From Macrosoma leucophasiata (taxonomy: Eukaryota; Arthropoda; Insecta; Lepidoptera; Hedylidae): a stretch of DNA of 64,000 nucleotides. The stretch spans positions 23,855,001 to 23,919,000 of the forward strand of contig JAWQUS010000001.1 in NCBI GenBank assembly GCA_036365455.1, in the 5' to 3' direction. The notes under the pieces were generated by a model. The model ran no database searches, was not told the DNA's origin, and saw nothing but the letters and a program-made list of their open reading frames with translations. The position numbers and the translations under genes were made by a program. Numbering within the stretch: the first letter of the stretch is position 1; every line of letters starts with the position of its first letter. Of the stretch, positions 22,728 to 32,316 are shown piece by piece.

Positions 22728-22985
22728 ATTTTTAAAGAAAAATGGAAAGAAAAATTTGACTTCAGGCGAGACTCGATCTCGCGACCTACTGGGAATCTAG
22801 TCCAGCCGCTCTTCCAATTGAGCTACTGAAGCCCTGCCCGATTTGTCAAATCTTTCCTTCACATCTATTGCATTGCTTTATGGTAGCAGCAGCGCCATCT
22901 ATTACCAACTATACCAACAGAAGTCAATTTTTTCTTTCCATTTTTCTTTAAAAATAAAATATATTTCACAAGCATGTGTTAATGC
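22728..22985. mobile_element. tRNA-like fold-back element, copy A
   Basis: Outer arms are inverted: the left reads TTTTTAAAGAAAAATGGAAA then TTTGACTTC, the right GAAGTCAATTTTTTC then CTTTCCATTTTTCTTTAAAA. Inside lies a full tRNA-like sequence on the minus strand and its upstream segment (GCTTTATGGTAGCAGCAGCG). A long tail with TCACAAGCATGTGTTAATGC follows on the right only. With copy B it forms a larger inverted pair. Confidence 0.8.
22758..22833 (-). tRNA. tRNA-like sequence, probably not functional
   Basis: It resembles a tRNA: near-complete acceptor stem, D stem GCTC/GAGC and a T arm with GCGAG/CTCGC pairs. The anticodon arm is wrong: GCTGG and CCAG(T) leave a 9-base loop, or a mismatch closes CTAGATT, which has T instead of a purine after the putative anticodon. 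I therefore call it tRNA-derived, with no amino acid assigned. Confidence 0.35.
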
Positions 22986-23029
22986 GAAATAATATAAAAC
23001 AAAAGCAAAGCATATAAAAAAAATAAATA

Positions 23030-23235
23030 AAAATAAAAATTAAAGCATAGTTGGCAATAGATGGCGCTGCTGCTACCATAAAGCAATGCAATAAAAATGT
23101 GAAGGAAAGATTTGACAAATTGGGCAGGACTTCAGTAGCTCAATTGGAAGAGCGGCTGGACTAGATTCCCAGTAGGCCGCGAGTTCGAGTCTCGCCTGAA
23201 GTCATACTTTTCTTTCCATTTTTCTTTAAAATAAA
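23030..23235 (+). mobile_element. tRNA-like element, copy B (simple form)
   Basis: The order is upstream segment (GCATAGTTGGCAATAGATGG), tRNA-like sequence, then tail (TTTTCTTTCCATTTTTCTTT). It is the mirror image of copy A, 50 bases away, so the two could form a hairpin with arms of about 200 bases. This copy shows the unfolded order of parts. Confidence 0.8.
23128..23203 (+). tRNA. tRNA-like sequence, probably not functional
   Basis: Acceptor arms ACTTCAG/CTGAAGT and the T stem GCGAG/CTCGC around TTCGAGT pair perfectly, and AGTTCGAGTCTC is a good B box. The anticodon arm has the same defect as at 22758. No CCA is encoded, as expected in eukaryotes. Confidence 0.4.
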
Positions 23236-23336
23236 ATATCGGCCCTTAAATTCGACGGTTACGTTTTTTTTTAATCAAATAGAAAGAACATACGCTTGGC
23301 AAATAATAACAGTGGATCTAAAAAACCACAGAGGAC

Positions 23337-23771
23337 CGCGATTCACAGATCGCACTACGACTTTACTTTGAGCAAAATATACTTGGAACTGTCAGTACAG
23401 TTATGGGATTTGATAGTTCGAAGCGTGCTTTGCTTGAAAGTTAAGTTTTTTTTTTTTTATGTAATAAAAGTTGCAAACAAGCATGCAGTTCACATTGATG
23501 TTAAGTGATGACTGCAGCCTATAGACACCCACACAATGACCACAGGTCAAAATGCAGATGCACTGCCACTCCTGAGGCCTAAGGTGTTATGGCCTCTGTG
23601 TCTGAAATTACAGGGCCGTACATTACCACCTAACCGGAACACGATAGTGCTGAACACTACCATTTAGCGGCAAGTATATTAGGTAATGCGGTGGTGCCTA
23701 CGCCCGCGAGCTCCGTCACTGGAGCTCTACCACCAGTGAAAAAGTTAAGTAGTGCGGTCTGTGAATCTCGC
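23337..23771. mobile_element. MITE interrupted by a SINE-M
   Basis: Terminal inverted repeats of about 22 bases, GCGATTCACAGATCGCACTA on the left and TAGTGCGGTCTGTGAATCTC on the right, bound the element. Without the nested SINE and its duplicated target it is about 130 bases. Superfamily unknown; TSD not determined. Confidence 0.7.
23446..23740 (-). mobile_element. SINE-M copy nested in MITE, 9-base TSD
   Basis: Full-length, near-consensus copy. AAAGTTAAG occurs at 23437-23445 and 23741-23749, directly at the borders. Its position inside the MITE shows that the SINE came later. Confidence 0.9.
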
Positions 23772-23914
23772 CTTACAACATACGTTATAACATAAAAGCA
23801 AGCCTGCTTAACTTTTAGAAATAGTACCGACAACAGTAGGAGATCTATTCGTCCATTTCATAACATAAAAAATCCTTTACCCGAATTGTCAAATGAGAGT
23901 ATGAATGAAATAGG

Positions 23915-24710
23915 TCAGGATCCCACTGCAGAATAATTTCGTTCATCCAGATATGCTGCAAACCTAATTTTTACGCATATTTATAATCTAGAGAATATAC
24001 CTATATCCACTAGGTTACCTATAAAAAAAGTATTTTTATATTTATTTTTGGATTTTTTTTTCTCTTTTTTAAATAAAATATGGTTCACTTCACGGCATTA
24101 TGTATAAAGACTCTTAGCGCACTTAGCTGCCCCTACATATTTTCGTTCCGTCCCGATAACTTTTTACGTCCATAACGTAGGTACATGTATTATTTATATA
24201 CAGAATTAAAAAAAAAATCTTATTATCATGATACACGGGAGCCAAATTAAATCGGACGCAAATAAAAGTTGCTGGCTGTTAAAGACAAAATAATTTAATT
24301 AAAAATACTTGCTGCCAAAGGAGATGTTGCAAAAATGTATGGATAAAAATAAATAAAAGTAGAGTGTCTGTTTGTAATATAAAAAACCGCTTTTTACTAA
24401 ATGCATATTTATACACGGTACATGTACCAAAACAACATTTTTTACAATTTTCGTCTGTCTGTCTGTTTGCTAATCTTGAAAACGGCTGGACCGATTTTGA
24501 CGGGACTTTCACTAGCAGATAGCTGATGTAATAAGAAGTAACTTAGGCTACTTGTATACTAGCTGCGCCTATAACTTCGTCCGGGTAGATACTGAACAAT
24601 CATACATTCAAACGCGGGCGAAGTCGCGGGCACAGCTGCTTATAAATATGCGTAAAAATACAGTTTTCAGCATATCTGGATGAACGAAATGATTCTGCAG
24701 TGGGATCCTA
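23915..24710. repeat. Long-spaced inverted repeat, possible DNA transposon remnant
   Basis: The left arm (about 23915-23988) with GGATCCCACTGCAGAATAAT and CGTTCATCCAGATATGCTG is matched in reverse complement at about 24645-24705, with few mismatches; both arms end outward in TAGGTYAGGATCCC. The 650 bases between hold AT-rich DNA and Helitron-like ends. No transposase is seen. Confidence 0.7.
24450..24640 (+). mobile_element. Helitron-like remnant with two opposing 3' ends
   Basis: TTTTCGTCTGTCTGTCTGTT and AACGGCTGGACCGATTTTGA are the 5' region of a repeat I recall as Helitron-like. At 24559 an inverted end, CTAGCTGCGCCTATAACTTC, begins, and at 24611-24636 a direct end, GCGGGCGAAGTCGCGGGCAC, follows. 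The final CTAG is changed to CTGC. Confidence 0.5.
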
Positions 24711-25397
24711 ACCTAAAAACCTTGCATAACATTAAAATCTCAAAGAAATAGAAAACAATCCTATTCACCTTTATTACACGCAAAACCGCAAAACATCACC
24801 CGCGTAGACATACAAACAGAGTAAAACCAAGTCTATTGTTCGCATGGCAACGCCACAAATCAATCACTGTTTTAAAAAAAAATCTAAAACCAAATACGAA
24901 ACCCTAAATGTCCTTCAGACCAATACGGCACGGATACCTTGCCATGAATAATCTAATAAATAATCTTTTGAAACGTAATTTATTAGCTACGGCATTACCG
25001 GACGGAAGCGTTGGGGGAGCGAGAGGGATGTAGCGGCGGGGTGGGGTGAGAGCGAGACGTAATGTCGTCTGTCATAAATAACATCGGGCAAAAACAATGG
25101 ACAATGGATGGTGGTGCCGAGATACGTCTTCTTTAGGCATCCCCCTCCCCGCGGGGTGGCATTCAAATGGACGGGACTGTCCCGACCCAACGCGTGCGCA
25201 ACGTAGGGAAGATGGCTGATCTTATTGGAACCATGCTTTTTTGTTTTCTTTGGAATTTGTATCTATAGTGTAATGTTGGTAAGGTATGATTCAATTTGAG
25301 TTCTATGAGCTGATTTGTGAATCTGAAACAGTTTTGGTTTGGGGTGACAAAGATATTGCTATAAACTTTGTCAATAACGCTTCCTAAATATGATTAC
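24711..25397. other. Unassigned sequence with GC-rich patch
   Basis: The 25000-25200 part is GC-rich and non-repetitive (runs such as CCCCCTCCCCGCGGGG). The minus-strand open frame at 24987-25190 has no recognisable domain. It is possible regulatory or exon sequence but unsupported. Confidence 0.35.
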
Positions 25398-25850
25398 GGG
25401 GTAGGCAGAGAGTGTAAAGGGCCAGATGTTCTGGTGGTATAGCTCCAGTGACGCAGCTCGCGGGCGTAGGCACCACCGCATTACCTAATATACTTGCCGC
25501 TAAATGGTAGTGTTCAGCACTATCGTGTTCCGGTGAGGTGGTAATGTACCTACGGCCCTGTAATTTCCGACACAGAGGCATAACACTGTAGGCCTCAGAA
25601 GTGGTAACGCATCTGCATTTTGTGTGGGTGTCTAAAGGCTGCGGTCATCACTTAACATCAATGTGAACATTAAATAAAAAAAAAGATGTCCCGATCCTGA
25701 CACACCTCCCGTACTTCTTTTACATCCATCATTCTCTTCATACATGCACGCCAATTCCCCATCCTCAGATAACACTCAACCTATTTGGTCAAGGTAGGTC
25801 AGTCTTGGTCTTCCTTGGCCTCTGCAGCCAGGTAAATCATAATAATTTTG
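25398..25850 (-). pseudogene. LINE-A 3' fragment split by a SINE-M
   Basis: Two LINE-A pieces, 25398-25429 (GGGGTAGGCAGAGAGTGTAA) and 25684-25850 (CATCATTCTCTTCATACATG, CTTGGCCTCTGCAGCC), join perfectly in order when the SINE and one copy of its target duplication are removed. This LINE copy is therefore older than the SINE. Confidence 0.85.
25430..25683 (+). mobile_element. SINE-M nested in LINE-A, 6-base TSD
   Basis: AGATGT is present at 25424-25429 and 25684-25689. The SINE lacks about 13 bases after GCATTTT and about 30 bases before the poly-A. Confidence 0.9.
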
Positions 25851-25990
25851 TCAGTATTTCATAATCAATTCCTGGATAAATCTACACCAGTTTTGTTCTG
25901 ACCAGTCCTTTACCCACTGAATTCAGGTCATCCGTATATTTAGTCCTGGGTACGAGGTAGATCAATCTGTTCTGCGAATATTATGTATGA

Positions 25991-26267
25991 CTAGCTGTCC
26001 TGGCAAAGTTCGTATTGCTATTATCATCATATTAACTACGTATTGCCTCAGAATGAAATAATGTCTCAAAGGTTTGATAGATACGGACTATTTGTATGGG
26101 AAAATGATATTGTGGTTTTACTATTTCCCATCAATTTCTTCATATTTTCATACCTTTTAAACCTTCCCTGGACTTTCAAAAATCATTCAAAACCAAAATT
26201 AGCCAAATCGGTCTAGCCGTTCTAGAGTATTAGCGAGACTAACGAACAGCAATAAATAATAGATAGA
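25991..26267 (-). mobile_element. Helitron-like element, family H-B
   Basis: On the minus strand it begins with TC in an A/T site and ends with CTAG followed by T, the Helitron rule, with no target-site duplication. Family blocks are CTGTTCGTTAGTCTCGCTAA, CCGATTTGGCTAAT and CATTATTTCATTCTGAGGCA. It carries a small insertion near the 3' end (TATTATCATCATATTAACTA). It has no coding capacity, so it is non-autonomous. Confidence 0.75.
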
Positions 26268-28562
26268 TTATCAACATTACCGAAAGAATTAAGTCAATTA
26301 TTTACTAATTAAAACTATCTTAAACATCACGTTTTTTTAGGACAGACTCATGTAGGTATGTTGCACGTCTTGAGACAGCACTAGTCTATTTCACCGGGCA
26401 ATCGGCGAGCGCAGGAGGCGCTCTTGCTATTGGCAGGCCTAATTTTAGACATAATGAACATTAGAGCACAGTGTAAATAAAAAGATGAAGTATTTAAAAA
26501 AACGTTGGGTGTTATTTAGCGAGTCAACAAGGATTAGTGGGGTAGAATACTTTCTGCAATTATTTCTATTGTTTCAAATTTATGAATCGTGCATAAAGCC
26601 GGTAACCGTCTTTAAAACCTTTCGATATTAATATATATAAATAATATTTTCTACGTTAATATAACGGAAATTAACTAATAGTGCCAGTGGAATATATACA
26701 AAGATGCAAAAAGCGTTAATCAATACACAAGCGCAGCTTCTTACACAGAGTTGTGTGTATTTCATCTTATTTGTACTTGTTCCTCACATTCAATCGCCAA
26801 AAATATAAAGATTGTATTACAATCTGTAAATTTTTAAATAATTTCTCACCTAACATGCAATCTCACCATTACAGGTTAAGACGAATCACACAGACACCAT
26901 TATCAGCTATAATTCGAAACCGAGTGCTCATTAAAATTATTCAGAGATTTGCAGGAAGCGCGGTACGAAATTAAATTCTGTCAGGGGGGTAAAACAAATC
27001 ATATTTATTTACACCTAAAAATACCTCGGGTGGCCATTATGGAACACGAAACGCGGACTGTGCCGACCGTTCAGGAGATTAGGCAAGGAGAGACATTAAA
27101 CTGAAATTATTTATTTAGGGCCACGGCTAGATTACATTACTCCATACACATAAATAACGAAAACAATAAGAGCTATTCTAATAAATTATCTTTTTATTGC
27201 CGGATTGTGAAAATTTTAGACACTTATCCGGGTGGGGGGGAGGGTTTTGTCCCAATTATTTATGGCGGTTGAGACGCAGGGGATTTCGGATTCGTCGCGT
27301 CTCTTCTTGGAGTTCCAGTGTTTTTTTTTTTTAATTAAAACTTTCGTATAGGTTAATTAATGGCCTCGAATAATGTGGATCTTTATTTGACGGCGCTTTT
27401 GATTTGAGTGGTGGGTTGAATGCGGGAGGATTGGGGTGAAACTTTTTTGTTTTTGAAGATGGTGAGGTTAAGTGGTAATGATGGCTGTTTGTTTGCGTGT
27501 TCTTACAATAAAAATAATATTTTTTTACTCAATTCTTATATGCATCTGTAGATCAGATCTTTTTCCTTTAATTACCATGCCGAGACATTAATTTTAATTT
27601 GTTAGCGTTATGGAATGCGTATGTATCCTGACTATGCGCAGTATCGTACAGGGCATCTAATGAACCTAATAAACTATGATTTGGAGGCAAATATAGTACC
27701 AAATTGTTTTTTTTTTATTTTTAGCGTAGGTTTTAAGATTTATCTGCCGCTAAAAGAATACGACGAAGACAAAACATGAGTTATACATTAAAACAGAAAG
27801 TGATGGTGGATTTATTAGCCAATTGTTAGGCCTCAATTCCCATGTTTAATCTCCGCATTAGTAATACTGGGATTTTTCATTAAAGCAATAACCCGTGTGA
27901 CTGAAAAAAAAATCGATGAATCGTGGATGCACAGATTAAAGTTGATTCATTATAAATAAATAGTAAAAATGAACCTCCGTTCACCCCGTCATGAATATAA
28001 AGGCGTTAAGTTGTATTTCATAATTTTCAAGTTAGTACTCCCTAAATTTAGTAATACAACATCCAATATCAAGCCGGATTTGATCTCAGTGCACAGACCG
28101 CAACATAGCAGGGATGCCACAAAGAAGTCCAGCCGTCCCGCTCGTGACAAACGCCCTGTTTATTAAAGTCAAAACATAATACGAGGCTGGCGTAAATCAT
28201 GCGCCGCGGGGTGGTGCACACCCCTAGCCACTAATTTTCAGAAATGGCCACTGTACTCGGCTTGATGTGTATTTGTTTCTTACATGCCTATGTATTCAGA
28301 ACGAATCGATGACGCTAATCTAATTCGATGTTTTTTCATGAAACTGTTTTCTTTCTTATCTATAGATACCTACATGCTTACGTAAAAAATATTTTAGCGT
28401 TACTTTATCTTAGTCTTTTGCACTTAATTTTGACTTAGTAAAATTTATTGACTTGATTGAAGAGCCAAAAAATAAACATAATTTTTATGAGTTAAAAATA
28501 ACTTTTGTCGTCAGTTTTTAACTAAAGGTAAATCGCTTTATAAATCGATATTTTTGTTCTAT
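26268..28562. other. Largest stretch without recognised repeats
   Basis: About 2.3 kb with no SINE-M, LINE or Helitron copy. The 27020-27300 part is GC-richer and could hold regulatory sequence. Open frames of 65-73 codons lack domains. The absence of insertions here is worth testing for conservation. Confidence 0.4.
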
Positions 28563-28719
28563 ATGTTACGAAGGTAGCAAACAATCAGCTCACGTGGATT
28601 TTAAGTGGTGACTGCAGCCTATAGGCATCTACACAATAACAAGACGTCAAAATGTAGATGCGTTGCCACCCTTAAGACCTCAGTTGTTATGTCTCTGTGA
28701 TTGTTATTACGGGGCCATA
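28563..28719 (-). mobile_element. Old SINE-M fragment
   Basis: Minus-strand 3' half, strongly diverged, of the older subfamily (CTCAGTTGTTATGTCTCTGT). Confidence 0.65.
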
Positions 28720-29204
28720 AAAATGTATTCAATAATAATTAAATATAATTATTCTTTAAGACATACTACAAGAATACAAAAACCTTGTAAGGTTTCGTAC
28801 GCCTCCCCCAGAACATGAAATCGAACGCGTCAACTGTTCAAATCACACAATCGAATGTTCGCATCACACGAGATTTCACCCCACGAGGGGGGAAGCGAAT
28901 AATTTCTTTATAAATTATTACAGCAGGCGAGAATTGAACTGATATCCTTCAAAGGCGGGGCGGGGTGGAAGGCCGTGATTTATTGGCCCATAAAGTATTA
29001 TAATTAAAAGCTGGAAAGGGGGAAACTATACGGTTGGGAACGCCGTTTGTGCTAATGGCGAACAGGTCACGGGACCTGCCCGGAAATTTGTGTTTAAGAT
29101 GTAATGGGTTTAAACTGAAACGTCTACTGTGGTTATAAAAGTGAGAAACACGGTTTAAGTTTAAATGGTATGTAAAACTTATGTAACTCAGTAAGTATAT
29201 GCGT
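28720..29204. other. Unassigned, GC-richer sequence
   Basis: A non-repetitive stretch with a near-palindrome CAGGTCACGGGACCTG at 29065-29080. A 146-codon minus-strand open frame (28949-29389) overlaps the neighbouring SINE, so it is not a gene. Confidence 0.4.
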
Positions 29205-29462
29205 GTATGCTGGACAGGGGTAGGCAGGGGTAAATGTATGCAATAAATGCATGCAAACACATACGATTTTCCGGTTACATTTTGGACCATGTAACACGTG
29301 TTTGTTGAAATCGCCGTGCAAATTACCACACTGCGATAATCATAATAGGACAAGACATGAAGGATAATACCCCTGTATGTAACAAACACCGACCCGGGTA
29401 TCGAACCCAGTTTCCGATGTAGCAGTAGTCTCCAGCTACTACTATGCTACCTACTGATGTAG
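29205..29462 (-). mobile_element. tRNA-SINE1 copy, diverged
   Basis: The minus-strand head carries TAGCATAGTAGTAGCTGG and ACTGGGTTCGATACCCGGGT, a slightly changed B box. The 3' end (CCCTGCCTACCCCTGTCC) is partly preserved. Confidence 0.75.
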
Positions 29463-29639
29463 GTATATCTTTAGAGACTATTAAAGAAATTGGTCTGAAA
29501 ATACATAATTATTTTATATTTAAATTTGGAGTGTCAATAAAGCTGTCCATGTAAACTTAAAGTTTTATATTCATTATCGAATCAAATTTTAAAAAATGCT
29601 GTTAAAACATATAAATATACAAAAAATTAAATAATGTAA

Positions 29640-29702
29640 ATACTCTACATTCTCTGCCTACCCCGTTAGGGACCTGGCGTGAAGATACATACATACATAC
29701 TA
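29640..29702 (+). pseudogene. LINE-A extreme 3' end
   Basis: CTCTGCCTACCCCGTTAGGG then CTGGCGTGAAG and a tail of four ATAC units. Only 60 bases survive. Confidence 0.75.
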
Positions 29703-30227
29703 AGCTAGATAGCACAGGGTTAATTAATTATAACATAGCTGAATCTCTAAAAACCACTAAGTACTTTCATTTCAATTAATGTAGCGCGCAAATATGAGTA
29801 AACATTCGAACATTATGAAATATCTACTTCCATTTGCAATATTCAAACAGTCATGGAATTTGTCATTAAATAAAATCGTTACATTTATATTAACCTACTC
29901 ATTATAAGAACTATTCTATCACATGTTGAGTCACTCACAAAGCATTACGGATTTTCCAATTTCTCATCAAAACCCATAAGCTAAAACAAAATTGTAAGTC
30001 AAATTAAATTTGTCCAACAAATTCCCTTCGTCAGTTACTAGAGTGATTCTAGCTAAAGTCTTGACCGCGACCCAGACTGTTAAGTGCCTAATCAATCACT
30101 CGTCAAACTCGGGGACTGGGGTTGCGTTGCGAGCCTTTACATCCAGTGTGCCGAAAGCGAGCGAATTTATTGCGAAAACTATCCGCTCCGTTTTTACGTA
30201 GAAAAAAAATTCTAAGTATGTTTGTTA
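29703..30227. other. Unassigned sequence
   Basis: AT-rich at first, then a GC-richer 30030-30200 with an 84-codon and a 63-codon open frame that lack domains. Nothing else recognised. Confidence 0.35.
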
Positions 30228-30545
30228 TTGTTTTATATTATTTCGCATTAACACATGCTTGTGAAATATATTTTATTTTTAAAGAAAAATGGAAAGAAAA
30301 TTTTGTCTTCAGGCGAGACTCGAACTCGCGACCTACTGGGAATCTAGTCCAGCCGCTCTTCCAATTGAGCTACTGAAGCCCTGCCCGATTTGTCAAATCT
30401 TTCCTTCACATCTATTGCATTGCTTTATGGTAGCAGCAGCGCCATCTATTACCAACTATGCTGGACTAGATTCCCAGTAGGTCGCGAGTTCGAGTCTCGC
30501 CTGAAGTCGAATTTTTCTTTCCATTTTTCTTTAAAAATAAAATAT
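30228..30545. mobile_element. tRNA-like fold-back element, copy C
   Basis: The left arm is tail plus tRNA 3' half inverted, continuing into a complete tRNA-like sequence and its upstream segment on the minus strand. The right arm (30460-30541) repeats the tRNA 3' half and tail in plus orientation. The arms, about 80 bases, are almost identical apart from TGTCTTC against GAAGTCG. The upstream segment stops abruptly at CCAACTATG, where the right arm starts. Confidence 0.85.
30305..30380 (-). tRNA. tRNA-like sequence, probably not functional
   Basis: Same sequence as at 22758 and 23128 with a few changes; the acceptor stem is weakened by GTCTTCA. The anticodon-arm defect is the same, so it is interpreted as tRNA-derived. 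Confidence 0.3.
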
Positions 30546-30629
30546 GTTTGTTATGCATAAAACGAAAACATAACAAACCATTTTTCTTCATCTTTCTCTT
30601 GGCAAGATTTAAACTACTAGTGAGTAATA

Positions 30630-30790
30630 TCTTCACTAATATTATAAAGAGAACACATTTGTGTTCTTCTATGTAGGTATGTTTGTAATATTTTCACACA
30701 TAAACTACTGTACCGATTTCAAAAATTATTTTATCATTAGAAAGCTGCATCATCAATGAGTGACATGGGCATCTCATTCATTGTATTGAA
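30630..30790 (+). mobile_element. Helitron-like 5' fragment
   Basis: Begins TCTTCACTAATATTATAAAG after an A and contains AAACTACTGTACCGATTTCA and CATTAGAAAGCTGCATCATC, blocks I recall from a lepidopteran Helitron family. The 3' CTAG end is missing. Confidence 0.5.
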
Positions 30791-30849
30791 GCCATGGTAA
30801 ATCGCTAGAAGCTTATATTTTCTTTTGAGGGTGTTTCATTTTCATTTCA

Positions 30850-31144
30850 TTTTTTTTTTTTTTTTTTTTTTATGTAATTGAAGTGGTAAACAAGCATGCA
30901 GTTCACGTTGATGTTAAGTGATGACTGCAGCCTACATCCACACAAAGACCAAGGTCAAAATGCAAATGCGTTACCACTCCTGAGGCCTAAGGTGTTATGC
31001 CTCTGTGCCGGAAATTACAGGGCCGTACATTACCACCTGACCGGAACACGATAGTGCTGAACACTACCATTTAGCGGCAAGTAAATCAGGTAATGCGGTG
31101 GTGCCTACGCCCGCGAGCCCCGTCACTGGAGCTCTACCACCAGT
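30850..31144 (-). mobile_element. SINE-M copy, full length, long tail
   Basis: The tail is a T run of about 22 bases on the plus strand, the longest here, and sequence is near consensus, both signs of youth. It lacks about 5 bases of CTATAGAC. No clear target-site duplication. Confidence 0.9.
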
Positions 31145-31517
31145 AAAATCCAAAAATCTTTTAATGTTTTATTTTTTAATAAACAAATATATTTTTTTAA
31201 TTATTTACTAGGTATTGCACTCCAGACAAAAACAAATGCAATATACCTAAATAAACTAACACGACATTGTTTTGTTTTGTCCAGCCTAAAATCCGTTCCT
31301 AAAAAAAACAATGAATAATTACATTGAGGAATACTTACTTAATTTAAAAGCTATGTTATGTCTCCCGCTGTAAGAGCTACTTAACTGTTTAGCGTCGAAT
31401 AAAAAACGTGGAGGAAAACGACAGTCTGTCGACTCATTATTACCGAAGTGACGATTCTGAAAAAATACGTAAAATCGGCGCTATATTGATTGTTATAAAG
31501 AATGATATGGACTATAT
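31145..31517. other. Unassigned AT-rich sequence
   Basis: Nothing recognised. Confidence 0.35.
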
Positions 31518-31793
31518 TGGTGGTAGAATTCCAGTGATGAAGCTTGCGGGCGTAGGCACCACCGCATCTACCTGCCGCAAAATGGTAGTGTTCAGTACTA
31601 TCGTGTTCCGGTTAGATGGTAATGTACGGCCTCGTAATAACTATCACAGAAACATAAGGATATAACAACTTAAGTCTCAGGCGTGTCAACGCATCTGAAT
31701 TTTGACTGCATCTTTTTGTGTAGGTAAGTTGCACTCATCACTTAACATCTATATGAACTGCACGTTTGCTGGTCAATTTCGTTACATAAAATA
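31518..31793 (+). mobile_element. Old SINE-M copy, nearly full length
   Basis: Complete but diverged, with AACTATCACAGAAACATAAG in the middle and TTCGTTACATAAAATAACG at the end. It is the best representative of the older subfamily. Confidence 0.8.
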
Positions 31794-32158
31794 ACGCATA
31801 TTTTATTTCACTATGTCAAAGAATATACGAGCATAACACACCGTCCACTCATACATCGACACAGACTATATGTCTGTCGGTCAAGCACCAGCTATATATT
31901 ACTATCTCTGTTCAACACTCGAATCCCAATCAATCACTCGTCAAGGCTTGCTGTGCAATGGCAAGAAAAAACTGTCTGGGAGGAGGAGAGATATGGCGTG
32001 TAAAATGCACATAAGGTCAAAGATTATGTACGACGAATAGGTGACAAGCAGTTTAAAGAAAAAATGTACCTTTTGTTGTCAGATTTATGAATTTAATAAA
32101 TTTAAAAGACGGTATACCATCAATAAATGTGCGTCAAAAGGAACTCATAAATATTTGT
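31794..32158. other. Unassigned sequence
   Basis: Nothing recognised. Confidence 0.35.
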
Positions 32159-32316
32159 TGTAGAAATTACATTTTTGGATTTTCTCGTCTCGTCGCTTTC
32201 CAGCTACCGTGACCACGGTGCGACCACGAAAGCGACCGAAACATCGGGTATAAAAAGAAGTTGTAAGAAGAAGGAGTGTTGTATATGCGAGAAAATCCGA
32301 AAAATTAATTTCTACA
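32159..32316. mobile_element. Small inverted-repeat element (158 bases)
   Basis: TGTAGAAATTACATTTTTGG... ends (32159-32187) and the right end (32288-32316) are inverted with about three mismatches over 29 bases, both stopping at TTTCTCG/CGAGAAA. The interior holds ACCGTGACCACGGT, itself nearly palindromic, and GCGACCGAAACATCGGG. MITE-like; superfamily unknown. Confidence 0.7.

Noticed and set aside
23128..23203. A working tRNA gene
   Set aside because: The acceptor and T arms are good, but the anticodon arm does not give a normal 7-base loop and the sequence is repeated in several copies.
28949..29389. 146-codon open frame on the minus strand
   Set aside because: Half of it lies in the tRNA-SINE1 copy at 29205-29462, so it is a chance frame across a repeat.
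32200..32270. Hammerhead-type ribozyme around CGAAACATCGGG
   Set aside because: The CTGATGA core partner is not found at a suitable distance.
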